The notes under the pieces are model-generated. The model saw only the letters and a list, made by a program, of their open reading frames with translations. It searched no databases and was not told the origin of the DNA. Both the position numbers and the translations under genes were made by a program. Below, piece after piece: positions 50,329-58,810 of a stretch of 64,000 nucleotides of DNA. The first letter of the stretch is position 1. Every line of letters starts with the position of its first letter. The stretch is taken from the NCBI RefSeq assembly GCF_018476885.1, contig NZ_JAHCVJ010000004.1, forward strand, positions 310,001 to 374,000, given 5' to 3'. This stretch comes from Geoanaerobacter pelophilus. GTDB taxonomy: Bacteria > Desulfobacterota > Desulfuromonadia > Geobacterales > DSM-12255.

Positions 50329-50724
50329 TCAGGGTCCGTCGTCAAAGGCGCTTATCAGCTCTGCCGGCAGTCGCCGCGCCTTCATCCCCGGCTTCACGCA
50401 TACCAGGGTAACCACGGCAGTGACCAGAACCGTGCTGTCCGCAATCTTGACGACCTGCTGCTTCAAGGTGAACGAGGTCTTGCCAAGCCTCATTAGTTCA
50501 GTATCTACCCGTAACAGGTCATCCAGAACCGCAGGAGCGCGATAATCAATCTCGATTCGCACTACGGGAAAAATACAGCCGGCATCGGCCAGTTCCCTGA
50601 CCGACAGGCCCCGCTCTCTGAGAAACTCAGTCCGCCCTCGTTCCAGATACCCCAGATAGTTGGCATGATAGACAACCCCGCCGGCATCGGTGTCTTCATA
50701 GTAGATCCGCACTTCCGTAGCCAT
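50329..50724 (-). CDS. ybgC: YbgC/FadM-type acyl-CoA thioesterase
   Basis: The protein is 131 residues from ATG 50724, with GGAG six bases before it. It is a single hot-dog fold domain with VRIYYEDTDAGGVVYHANYLGYLERGR, including the catalytic Asp of the YbgC/4-HBT class, and IEIDYRAPAVLDD. YbgC is usually found at the head of the tol-pal cluster; here it stands apart, about 18 kb from tolQ. It likely hydrolyses acyl-CoA or acyl-ACP in lipid metabolism. Confidence 0.88.
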   Translation of the reverse strand: MATEVRIYYEDTDAGGVVYHANYLGYLERGRTEFLRERGLSVRELADAGCIFPVVRIEIDYRAPAVLDDLLRVDTELMRLGKTSFTLKQQVVKIADSTVLVTAVVTLVCVKPGMKARRLPAELISAFDDGP

Positions 50725-50746
50725 GGTATTCTCCACTGGATTCAGA

Positions 50747-50774
50747 TAAAAAAAACCCCGCTGATCGCGGGGTG
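50747..50774 (-). terminator. Intrinsic terminator of the HU gene
   Basis: On the minus strand ACCCCGC-GATCA-GCGGGGT is followed by a run of T residues. It separates HU from the thioesterase gene. Confidence 0.9.
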
Positions 50775-50816
50775 ATTTTTTATATATAACGCCTTCAATC
50801 TAAAAGTAACAGCTTG

Positions 50817-51101
50817 TTACTTCTTCTTTGAGGCAACTGCATCCTTGAGGGCTTTGCCAGGACGGAACTTGGGCACTTTGGCAGCAGCAATCTTGATCTC
50901 TTTGCCGGTCTGCGGATTACGGCCGGTACGAGCCTTGCGGGTAGAGACTTCGAAGCTGCCGAAACCAACGAGAGTAACCCGGTCACCCTTCTTGAGAGCG
51001 GCGCTAACAGATCCTATGAATGCGCCAACTGCTTTCTCAGCTGCTGCCTTAGTCAAACCAGCGGACTTTGCTACTGCTTCAACGAGTTCTGCCTTAGTCA
51101 T
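50817..51101 (-). CDS. hup: DNA-binding protein HU
   Basis: This 94-residue protein has the full HU pattern: [25 protein letters not shown], then [20 protein letters not shown] with the proline-tipped arm RNPQTGKEI. It bends and compacts DNA as a dimer. AAGGAGG precedes the ATG. It has its own promoter and terminator. Confidence 0.97.
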   Translation of the reverse strand: MTKAELVEAVAKSAGLTKAAAEKAVGAFIGSVSAALKKGDRVTLVGFGSFEVSTRKARTGRNPQTGKEIKIAAAKVPKFRPGKALKDAVASKKK

Positions 51102-51136
51102 GATTAAACCTCCTTGCTAAAGTTAATGTTGCGACT

Positions 51137-51164
51137 ACTATAGACTGAAATTTCCCGAATGCAA
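51137..51164 (-). promoter_or_regulatory. HU promoter
   Basis: On the minus strand TTGCAT (51164-51159), 16-bp spacer and TATAGT (51142-51137). The leader to ATG 51101 is about 30 nt. Confidence 0.65.
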
Positions 51165-51174
51165 GGGGGTATGT

Positions 51175-51222
51175 AAAAAAAAAAATTGGCAGCGCTTGAC
51201 CCATGCGGTTTGCCGAAGCGTT
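51175..51222 (-). terminator. Candidate terminator with unusual fold, downstream of the PBP gene
   Basis: On the minus strand CGCTT ... AAGCG encloses CGG-CAAA-CCG and is followed by CTGCCAA and then T11. GGCA and TGCC could also pair to form a pseudoknot. It lies about 190 bp after the penicillin-binding protein stop codon. The 51223-51411 stretch between holds no gene I can support. Confidence 0.4.
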
Positions 51223-51411
51223 ACCCCTGTACAGCTTCATTACAAGGGGGATTAAGACCAGGCTGTCTTTTTATCTCGGCCCCAGCGGTGTAGCACGACC
51301 ACTACGACAGTATATTGTCGATATTATTAAACTTTATTCTCCAAGCCAGCGTCTCGCCAAGATCGCGCTCCCGGCAATTAATCCCACTACAAGTTACTTC
51401 CGTGGCAGCAG

Positions 51412-53844
51412 TCACTCTCCGGCTGACGATGGTTCAGTCCCTGAAATAAAACACTCGGTAACAGCGCCTTCGCTCCCCTCACGTGCAATAAGTCCGGTTC
51501 TTGGGTCGATCAGGGCAAAGGTGACATTGGGCGGTGCCTTGAAATCCTCGATCGGCATCCCGGCCAACGCCTTCTGCATGAATTCGGTCCAGATCGGGGC
51601 AGCTGCCTGGCCACCGGAACCTCCGGCGCCGAGCGACTTTTCCTGGTCGTAGCCCACCCAGACTCCTGCCACCAGCTGCGGGACAAAGCCGATAAACCAG
51701 GCATCCTTCATGTCATTGGTGGTGCCGGTCTTGCCGGCCACTGGTCGGCCAAGTGCCCGGGCCCGCTGGCCGGTGCCGCTGGTGACAACGCTCTCCATCA
51801 GGTTGGTGATGATATAGGCGGTCTCCGGCGACATGACCGGTACCGGGTCAAGCGGGTTGGCAGCCGGAGTGGTGGTCAGAAGGCCCGAAGATGAGGCTGT
51901 GATGTTGACTGCCGAGGTCGATGAATTGAATACCGGGATCCTCGGTGTTGGAACCTCCTCCAGGATCTTCCCTTCGGAATCAGTTACCTTGGTGACAAAA
52001 TACGGAGTCGGCCGGTAACCGCCGGAGGCAAGGGTGGCATAGGCCGTGGTCAGCTCAAGAGGCGTTAGGCTTGATGAGCCGAGGGCAAGAGTAAGGTTGG
52101 CATCGAGCGGCGAGGTTATTCCCAATTTTTTGGCGGTTTCAATAGCAGCATTGACGCCGATCTGTTCCAGGATCTTTACGCTGACAACATTTATCGAGTT
52201 GGTCAGCGCCTCACGCATGGTGACATTGCCGCGATAGATATTGTCATAATTTTTCGGTTTCCAGGCCTTTTCCTTGCCGCTGTCGTACTCCACCGGCGAA
52301 TCCTCGAAAATAGTGGCTGCAGTCAGCCCCTTTTCCAGGGCCGCCGAGTAGATAATCGGTTTAAAGGCTGAGCCGGGGTTCCTCTTGGCCTGAATCGCCC
52401 GGTTAAACTGGCTCTTCTTAAAATCATAGCCGCCGACAAGCGCCTTGACTCCACCGGTACGGGGATCGATAGCCACGATAGCTGCCTGCGCCAGTGGCGT
52501 CTGGTCCAGGGCAAAGATCGCGCCGGCCCTGTTGGCATCTGGGGTCTGCACACTGACCTCAATGACGGCACCAAGGCTAAGCCCCTTCCCTTTTTCATCC
52601 GGCTTGCCGAAGCTTTCAGCCAGAGCGACCTTGCCGGCCCACCCCATGTTCTTGCGGGTCAGGGTGCCGGTCCGCTCGCCGACTCTCACCGTAAGATCGC
52701 CACGGCCAGTATCGATCTTGGTCACCACCCCCTGGTAGGTGCTTCCCTGGCGCAGCGAAGGACCGTCGATGCCGTCTTCCACCTGCTTGCAGAACTGATC
52801 GACCTCGCTTTCCGCAAGGTATTTCAGAGGGCCGCGGAACCCCTGACGCTTGTCGACCTCTTTCAGGCCGCGTTGCACCGACTCAAATGCCCCCTTCTGC
52901 ATCTCGGCATTCATGGTGGTATAAATCTTCAGACCTTCCTTGTAAAGGCGCTCCTCCCCGTACTTGGCCTCAAGCTGAATACGGATCTGCTCCAGGAAAT
53001 AGGCGGACTGCTCGCTGTTGACCTTCTTCAGGGGTTTTATGGCGATGACCGTGCTCCGGGCATGGGTCGCTTCGGCCTCCGTGATGTACCCCTCCTTGAC
53101 CATCCGCTCCAGGACGTAATTCTGACGCTCCTTTGCCTTGTCCATGTGCTTTATCGGCGAATAGCTGTTGGGCGCCTTCGGCAGTCCGGCCAGCATGGCG
53201 ATCTCCGCCAGGTTCAACTGGTCAACCCCTTTGCCGAAATAGGTCTCGGCCGCCAACTGGACCCCATAAGCCCCGGCCCCCAGGTAAATCTGGTTGAGAT
53301 AGATGTAGAGGATCTCATCCTTCGAGAGCTTCTTCTCCATCCGGCTGGCCAAAATCGCCTCTTTGATCTTTCGGGAATAGCTCTTTTCAGAAGTCAGCAG
53401 CATCGACTTGGCCACTTGCTGGGTAATGGTGGATGCCCCCTCCTTCTTCCGCATCGAGATGACATTCTTTATAGCAGCCCGGACAATGCCGAAATAGTCA
53501 ATCCCCTTGTGCTGGAAGAAATTGGAGTCCTCGGCCGCAACAAAGGCCTGGATCAGTTTCCGGGGAATCTTGTCGACCGGCACCACGGTCCTGCGCTCCA
53601 GGAAGAATTCACCAACCAGGCTGCCGTCATCGCCAAGCACCTGGGTGACAATGGGAGGTTTGTAGTCTGCCAGTCGATCGACCTTGGGCAGCTTTGCCAG
53701 CATGTAGTAGAACCATCCCGAGAAACCGATCAGAATTATCATGGCAACACCGGCTAGGGCGATGGCCACCGTCTTAAGAGTGGTGCCTGGCTGCTTGCGT
53801 GACACTCTGCGATCCACCTGTTGTCTTCCCTGGTACATCTTCAT
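51412..53844 (-). CDS. mrcA: Bifunctional penicillin-binding protein 1A (glycosyltransferase/transpeptidase)
   Basis: The 810-residue protein has one N-terminal membrane helix (VAIALAGVAMIILIGFSGWFYYML). The GT51 domain holds catalytic Glu in FVAAEDSNFFQHKGID and GASTITQQVAK. An OB-like insert follows. The transpeptidase domain has SxxK in GSAFKPIIY, a SIN motif in TNSINVVSVK, and KTGT in VAGKTGTTNDMKDAW. It polymerises and cross-links peptidoglycan at the outer face of the inner membrane. The ATG follows AGGGG. It is a single gene. Confidence 0.95.
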   Translation of the reverse strand: MKMYQGRQQVDRRVSRKQPGTTLKTVAIALAGVAMIILIGFSGWFYYMLAKLPKVDRLADYKPPIVTQVLGDDGSLVGEFFLERRTVVPVDKIPRKLIQAFVAAEDSNFFQHKGIDYFGIVRAAIKNVISMRKKEGASTITQQVAKSMLLTSEKSYSRKIKEAILASRMEKKLSKDEILYIYLNQIYLGAGAYGVQLAAETYFGKGVDQLNLAEIAMLAGLPKAPNSYSPIKHMDKAKERQNYVLERMVKEGYITEAEATHARSTVIAIKPLKKVNSEQSAYFLEQIRIQLEAKYGEERLYKEGLKIYTTMNAEMQKGAFESVQRGLKEVDKRQGFRGPLKYLAESEVDQFCKQVEDGIDGPSLRQGSTYQGVVTKIDTGRGDLTVRVGERTGTLTRKNMGWAGKVALAESFGKPDEKGKGLSLGAVIEVSVQTPDANRAGAIFALDQTPLAQAAIVAIDPRTGGVKALVGGYDFKKSQFNRAIQAKRNPGSAFKPIIYSAALEKGLTAATIFEDSPVEYDSGKEKAWKPKNYDNIYRGNVTMREALTNSINVVSVKILEQIGVNAAIETAKKLGITSPLDANLTLALGSSSLTPLELTTAYATLASGGYRPTPYFVTKVTDSEGKILEEVPTPRIPVFNSSTSAVNITASSSGLLTTTPAANPLDPVPVMSPETAYIITNLMESVVTSGTGQRARALGRPVAGKTGTTNDMKDAWFIGFVPQLVAGVWVGYDQEKSLGAGGSGGQAAAPIWTEFMQKALAGMPIEDFKAPPNVTFALIDPRTGLIAREGSEGAVTECFISGTEPSSAGE

Positions 53845-53942
53845 AGACCCCTCTTCATGCCATCAGATGACAAACCCTGTGAAAGCGGCTCATTATCGCA
53901 GATTGGTTGCTGATTTCAAGCAGAATAAACCCTTACCGGTTG

Positions 53943-53970
53943 TTGCGTAACCCTTGATCTACGTTACAAT
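53943..53970 (+). promoter_or_regulatory. Candidate promoter of the DUF3187 gene
   Basis: TTGCGT (53943-53948), 16-bp spacer and TACAAT (53965-53970). The predicted start, near 53977, lies at most a few bases before ATG 53979, so the mRNA may be leaderless. Confidence 0.5.
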
Positions 53971-53978
53971 TAGCACCC

Positions 53979-54989
53979 ATGAGATCCTTGCTTATATCCT
54001 GCGCGCTCCTGCTGCTGTTACCAGGGGCATCACAATCGGCATCAGACCAAGCGATGCCGATAACGCCGTTTCACACCGCCAACCGGAGCCCGCTGGTCCA
54101 GATCTTTGGTCTGCCCGAACCGAGCCCTGCCCGAATTCCCGAGAGAGGCAGCGGCGAAGCCGGGCTGTTTTTCGACGTTGCCAGTAATTACCATGACATC
54201 GATAACGGCCGCGAGACGCTACTCCTTGATGGCGAGGATTACCGCACGACGCTGGCCTGCCGCTATGGCCTGGGAAACCGCTTTGAAGCAGGCCTGGAAC
54301 TGCCGTTCGTAGGACATGGCGGAGGGGTTTTCGACCGATTCATCGAAGGATGGCACCAATTCTTCGGTCTCCCCCAGGGAGGACGAAAAGAGGCGCCACG
54401 CAACAGGCTTGACTACCACTACTCCAAGGATGGCACCGAGCGGCTGAAACTGAATGAGTCCAGTTTCGGCATCGGTGACCTGAGACTTACCGGCGGTTAT
54501 CAGCTCTACAAAGGCTCCACTCCCGATTCAGGGGCGGTTTCGCTGCGCGCTAGCCTGAAACTGCCCACCGGGAACAGTCACCGGCTCCATGGCAGCGGCA
54601 GCGTGGATACCGCACTCTGGCTGGACCTGAGCGATGACTATGCCATGCCAATCGGCCATCTGAGCCTTTTCGGCTCTGCCGGCGGCATGGCCATGACCAG
54701 GGGCAATGTGCTTCCGGACCAGCAGCGCTCTGTGGCAGGTTTCGGAACTCTTGGCATTGGCTGGGCACCAACGGACTGGATCGCCTTCATCCTGCAGCTG
54801 TCCGGCCATACCTCATTCTATGATGGAAGCGAACTCAAAGAGCTATCATCAAACTCGCTGCAACTGCACAGCGGCGGCACCCTGCGCCTCCCCGGTTCAC
54901 TGTTCATGGATATCGCCGTTTCCGAAGATATTGCGGTCAATACCGCCCCGGATGTAACCCTCCATCTGGCAATCCGCAAACCATTCTAA
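53979..54989 (+). CDS. DUF3187 family outer-membrane protein
   Basis: The 336-residue protein has a signal peptide (MRSLLISCALLLLLPGASQS) and a mature part rich in alternating hydrophobic strands, with short glycine/aspartate turns, which suggests a beta-barrel. Family-like features are ITPFHTANRSPLVQIFGLP at the start, GNRFEAGLELPFVGHGGGVFDRFIE, and a C-terminal strand ending in Phe (LHLAIRKPF), as needed for outer-membrane insertion. Function is unknown. There is no visible ribosome binding site, and the promoter is very close. Confidence 0.8.
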   Translation: MRSLLISCALLLLLPGASQSASDQAMPITPFHTANRSPLVQIFGLPEPSPARIPERGSGEAGLFFDVASNYHDIDNGRETLLLDGEDYRTTLACRYGLGNRFEAGLELPFVGHGGGVFDRFIEGWHQFFGLPQGGRKEAPRNRLDYHYSKDGTERLKLNESSFGIGDLRLTGGYQLYKGSTPDSGAVSLRASLKLPTGNSHRLHGSGSVDTALWLDLSDDYAMPIGHLSLFGSAGGMAMTRGNVLPDQQRSVAGFGTLGIGWAPTDWIAFILQLSGHTSFYDGSELKELSSNSLQLHSGGTLRLPGSLFMDIAVSEDIAVNTAPDVTLHLAIRKPF

Positions 54990-55053
54990 ACTGATTTGCC
55001 GGCACCATAAACCAGATCAGCAGAGTTCAGTAGTAATTTACAGCTGCAAAAAC

Positions 55054-55088
55054 AAAAGGGCCGCGGCGTTTCTGCCACGGCCCTTTTT
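55054..55088. terminator. Bidirectional terminator between DUF3187 and the 12-heme cytochrome gene
   Basis: GGGCCG-C-GGC, a 6-base loop and GCC-A-CGGCCC, flanked by AAAA and TTTTT, form a strong hairpin with one mismatch. Confidence 0.9.
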
Positions 55089-55116
55089 ACCGATCATCCG
55101 GTTTCAATCAGTCAGA

Positions 55117-56025
55117 CTACTTTTTCTTCTTGGCTGCCGGAGCAGCTGCCGGTGCCGGCTGGCTCTTGAAGTTGTTCAGGTCATGAGCGATGCTGTGGCA
55201 GTAACCGCATTTCGGGAACTTGGCAAGCATTGAAGCCGGATGCGGTGTTCCGTGGCAGCTCTGGCACTGTGGAATCATCTTGTGCTTGGCCTGGTGACAA
55301 GCAACGCAGCTCAGGTTCTTATGCTTGAAAGCGCTGGCAGTGAGCAGGTCGTAGGCTGCCTTGTGGCATGCGGCGCAGTCCTTGGACGGAGTCTGGTTGC
55401 TGTAAGCAACAGCCTTCGGCATATGGGCCTGGTGGCATTTTTTGCAGTCAGCCTGGGTCATCTCCTTGGAGTGCGGCTTGTGGCACAGTACGCATTCCGG
55501 GATCTTGCCATGGGTGTCGTGACAGAAGGTGCAGGCAAGGGCGGTATGCTTGCTCTTGTTGTCCCTGAGCTTTACGATCTGCTGAGTGTGGCAGGTAAGG
55601 CAAGGGTCGGTGATGTTGCGGCCCATTTTGATATTAAGCGGTGAATGAGGGTTGCTGTGACAGGTGTTGCATCCGGCAAGTTTGAAGTGCGGCTTGCCTT
55701 CGTGACACTGGCTGCAAAGCGGAATGATCTTCCTCACGGTCGGCGGATGGCCGGCATGGCAATCCTGGCAGCCGATCGAGGTCTTGTGCTTGCCGCCGTT
55801 GCTGGCGATATCAGCCGGAGCCTTGGCATGACACTTGGCACAGTCGTCGTTCAGCAGTTTAGGTCCCTGGGCCTGTTTCGCAGGTGCCGGAGCTGCAGCC
55901 TTTGCCGGTGCAGCCTGAGCCTGAGGCTTTGCAGCCGGCGCACCAGCAGCAAATGCCAGGCCGTGCAGTGACACCATGGCAAGCCCTGCAAGAGCAGCAA
56001 TCCATGTTTTAGTCTTGGTATTCAT
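55117..56025 (-). CDS. Dodecaheme c-type cytochrome
   Basis: The protein is 302 residues from ATG 56025, chosen for AAGGAGG and the signal peptide that follows (WIAALAGLAMVSLHGLAFA). An Ala/Pro/Lys spacer covers about residues 28-60. Twelve CxxCH heme-binding motifs follow in about 220 residues (CAKCH, CQDCH, CSQCH, CNTCH, CLTCH, CTFCH, CVLCH, CKKCH, CAACH, CVACH, CQSCH, CGYCH), with many extra histidines for bis-His ligation, as in cytochrome c3-like proteins. The tail is Ala/Pro-rich and ends in KKKK. It is likely a periplasmic or membrane-attached electron carrier for extracellular or metal respiration. I cannot name its Geobacter orthologue with confidence. Confidence 0.92.
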   Translation of the reverse strand: MNTKTKTWIAALAGLAMVSLHGLAFAAGAPAAKPQAQAAPAKAAAPAPAKQAQGPKLLNDDCAKCHAKAPADIASNGGKHKTSIGCQDCHAGHPPTVRKIIPLCSQCHEGKPHFKLAGCNTCHSNPHSPLNIKMGRNITDPCLTCHTQQIVKLRDNKSKHTALACTFCHDTHGKIPECVLCHKPHSKEMTQADCKKCHQAHMPKAVAYSNQTPSKDCAACHKAAYDLLTASAFKHKNLSCVACHQAKHKMIPQCQSCHGTPHPASMLAKFPKCGYCHSIAHDLNNFKSQPAPAAAPAAKKKK

Positions 56026-56160
56026 TTCTTTCCTCCTTGATGCTTTATGATGAGAAACACCGCATTTTATCCAATTTTGCGCGGCAGATTGTGTCATGAT
56101 TACTAGAGATAGTCAATGAGAAACTGGACCAGTTTAAGCGACCTGCGGCCATTAAGAACC

Positions 56161-56189
56161 TTGACAGGCAACCGTTCTATTGTTAATAG
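56161..56189 (+). promoter_or_regulatory. Promoter of the c554-like cytochrome operon
   Basis: TTGACA (56161-56166), 17-bp spacer and TAATAG (56184-56189). The leader to ATG 56235 is about 40 nt. Confidence 0.65.
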
Positions 56190-56234
56190 CAAATGACCCT
56201 TTTCTCTAAATCCAACTGAATTATGAGGCATTAC

Positions 56235-57695
56235 ATGAGATCAACATGCCACTTACTAACCATCTTGGCCCTGCTTATCCTTGCAAGCCAGGCTTTCGGC
56301 GCCCAAGCTCCTACTGTTTTCGATTTTGACCGGGAGTTCTATCCCTACTACCCGTCACTTATTAAGTGGAACAAATCAACCGCCGCATTCACACCACCGG
56401 AAACCTGCCGCGACTGCCACCCAAAGCAGTACAAAGAATGGTCAGGGTCAGTCCATAATCTGGCTTTTCACGACCCGATCTACCAAGGAGAGCTGAACAA
56501 GGCGGTAAAAGCGGTGGGACACGAAATATCGCGACAGTGCGAAGGGTGTCATTCTCCGGCAGGCATGGTAACCGGAGAGATCAAGGGGCCCGGCATCTCA
56601 GGGTTGTCACCGGTTGCAAGCAGCGGGGTCTCGTGCGACATCTGCCACTCCATAAGCGGCGTAACCCACTGGCAGACACCGGCGCATGAGCCGGAAAACG
56701 GCTCCATGATCCTGACCCCTGGAGTTGACGGTAAGGAAGGGCCAACTCTCATCAAGAGAGGCCCTTTTAAACCAGCAGACAATTGCGGTGGTGGCTTTCA
56801 CGATTGCGCCGAGTCCACGCTCCATCTTCGTGCTGACCTCTGCGCTTCCTGTCATCAGGTCTTTCATTATGACCGGCATTTCCCGCTGGAAGCGACCTAT
56901 CGAGAATGGAAATCCGGAGCCTATGCCCAGAATCAGATTCTCTGCCAGGACTGCCACATGGTCGATATCCAGACCTTTAAAAAAGTTGCCGACTCGTTTT
57001 ACAAGCCGTTAAGATCCGAGTACCAGCACAGCTTTAACGGCGCCAATTACCTCCTTTACTACCTTGCTGCCGCTGCAGCCAATAAGGCCGGCAACATCTC
57101 CGAAGCCGCTGCTCTGAAGAAAAAGTACGAAATGGCCGTCGAGCGGCTCAAGCTTGCTGCCGATCTCGACATAGCTCCGCTATATCGAGAGGGGAAACTT
57201 GCCGAAATCAAGGTAACCGTCAAAAACTTGCGGGCCGGCCATGACCTGCCGACCTCTCTGACGAATATCCGCCAGATGTGGCTTGAAATATCCGCCCGTG
57301 ACGAAAAGGGCAACATTGTCCTGCAAAGCGGCTCCATCAAAGCTGATGGGGCTCTTCCGGAAAACACCAGGCTCTTTAACTCTGACGGCATGGGGAGCAA
57401 TTTCCATTTTGCCGTCGATCCCTGGGTGGTAACCTCCTTTTCCAGGCATGACACAATCCCCCCAAAAGGGTCCCGAATAGTGTACTATGGTCTGCCGTAC
57501 AATCTGGCAACCAAAAACATCGCCCTGGAAGTTAAGCTCCGTTACCGGCAAGCAGACCAGAAGGTCGCAGAATCGTTGCTATCAGCTGTGCCGAAAGACA
57601 TCAATCTCAAGGAGATCTACGGCCTGGACACGATACCCCCTCTTCCCGTGGTTGACATGGTAATTAAGCATGCGACCCTGCCTACCGAACTTTGA
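56235..57695 (+). CDS. Pentaheme cytochrome c554-like protein
   Basis: The protein is 486 residues from ATG 56235; GAGG in the upstream alternative start (56223) serves as its ribosome binding site. A signal peptide (LLTILALLILASQAFG) leads to a domain with five CxxCH motifs (CRDCH, CEGCH, CDICH, CASCH, CQDCH) and features of the cytochrome c554 family: CHPKQYKEWSGSVH and SSGVSCDICHSI. The C-terminal half (about residues 300-486) has no heme motif and looks beta-rich (VTVKNLRAGHDLPTSLTNIR). It is probably periplasmic. The donor and acceptor are not known. It leads an operon with a Yellow/MRJP-like lipoprotein. Confidence 0.85.
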   Translation: MRSTCHLLTILALLILASQAFGAQAPTVFDFDREFYPYYPSLIKWNKSTAAFTPPETCRDCHPKQYKEWSGSVHNLAFHDPIYQGELNKAVKAVGHEISRQCEGCHSPAGMVTGEIKGPGISGLSPVASSGVSCDICHSISGVTHWQTPAHEPENGSMILTPGVDGKEGPTLIKRGPFKPADNCGGGFHDCAESTLHLRADLCASCHQVFHYDRHFPLEATYREWKSGAYAQNQILCQDCHMVDIQTFKKVADSFYKPLRSEYQHSFNGANYLLYYLAAAAANKAGNISEAAALKKKYEMAVERLKLAADLDIAPLYREGKLAEIKVTVKNLRAGHDLPTSLTNIRQMWLEISARDEKGNIVLQSGSIKADGALPENTRLFNSDGMGSNFHFAVDPWVVTSFSRHDTIPPKGSRIVYYGLPYNLATKNIALEVKLRYRQADQKVAESLLSAVPKDINLKEIYGLDTIPPLPVVDMVIKHATLPTEL

Positions 57696-57727
57696 GTTTT
57701 AACGCTGATTGCCGACAGGAACTGACT

Positions 57728-58789
57728 GTGTTTTTCACCAGACTCATCTTAATCATGGCAATGCTCCTGGCAACCGGGTGCGCCTTATCAAACCGCGGAC
57801 CGGTGATAATGCGCCGGGAGCTGCTGGAAATTGCCAGCTCGGACCGGCAATGGACCGGGTTGGCGATCTCGCGCGAAGGGAGAAAATTTGTCACATTCCC
57901 CCGCTGGAACGAGGCCGTGTCGATTTCCGTGGGGGAGCTTCTGGCAGACGGCTCTACCCGCGCGTTCCCCGATCAGGAGTGGAATCGCTGGTTCGGTAGT
58001 GAGCCGCAAAACCGCTTCGTCTGCGCCCAGAGCGTTTATGTCGATGACACCAACTTTCTCTGGATCCTCGACCCTGCCAATCCACGCTTTCAAGGCGTTA
58101 TCGATGGCGGCGCCAAGCTTCTCAAGATCGATCTGCACACCAACAGGGTAATGCAGGTGATCAGGTTCGGCGCACCGATAATCCATGAAAACAGTTACCT
58201 GAACGACATCCGCGTCGATACTCGCAGCGGTCATGCCTTCATCACCGATTCAGGCAGCCCCGGGCTGGTAGTGGTCAACCTGGCAACCGGCCTTTCCTGG
58301 CGGATCCTTGATAACGACAGCTCAACAACCGCGGAAGACATCGAGCTGACATTTAACGGCCATAAGTGGTTGCTGCCCGACGGCACTACCCCGCGAGTTC
58401 ATATCGACGGCATTGCAATTGACCCGTCTGGCGAGTATCTTTACTATAAAGCGCTTACCGGGCGAACGCTCTATCGGATCAAGCTCCGCTGGCTGCTCGA
58501 TGAAAATATTTCTGCCCGCGAGCTTCCCGGAAAGACAGAAAATCTGGATGAGACCGTAGCCAGCGACGGCCTGGAGTTTGACCACAGCGGCAATCTTTAT
58601 TTCACTGCGATTGAAGAAAATGCCATAAAGCGCCGACTGCCAGACGGCACCATTGAAATGGTGGTCAAGGACAATCGCCTGCAATGGCCGGACAGCCTGG
58701 CATTGGCGCCTGACGGCAGCTTTTATGTCACCACCTCCCGCATTCACCTCGGTGAGGGGCCGTTCAAGATCTTCCGCTTCACGCCATAA
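57728..58789 (+). CDS. Yellow/major royal jelly protein-like lipoprotein (beta-propeller)
   Basis: The protein is 353 residues from GTG 57728 (AGGA seven bases before); the frame is open to 57692, but that would spoil the signal. The lipobox is LIMAMLLATGC. The rest resembles the MRJP/Yellow (L-dopachrome tautomerase-related) propeller: FLWILDPANPRF, SYLNDIRVDTRSGHAFITDSG split over two blades, and HIDGIAIDPSGEYLYYKALTG. Bacterial members have no settled function; ligand binding or lactonase-like activity is possible. It lies 32 bp after the c554-like cytochrome gene, so a role with that redox protein is inferred. Confidence 0.8.
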   Translation: MFFTRLILIMAMLLATGCALSNRGPVIMRRELLEIASSDRQWTGLAISREGRKFVTFPRWNEAVSISVGELLADGSTRAFPDQEWNRWFGSEPQNRFVCAQSVYVDDTNFLWILDPANPRFQGVIDGGAKLLKIDLHTNRVMQVIRFGAPIIHENSYLNDIRVDTRSGHAFITDSGSPGLVVVNLATGLSWRILDNDSSTTAEDIELTFNGHKWLLPDGTTPRVHIDGIAIDPSGEYLYYKALTGRTLYRIKLRWLLDENISARELPGKTENLDETVASDGLEFDHSGNLYFTAIEENAIKRRLPDGTIEMVVKDNRLQWPDSLALAPDGSFYVTTSRIHLGEGPFKIFRFTP

Positions 58790-58810
58790 CCATATGAGGA
58801 AAGGTAAACC

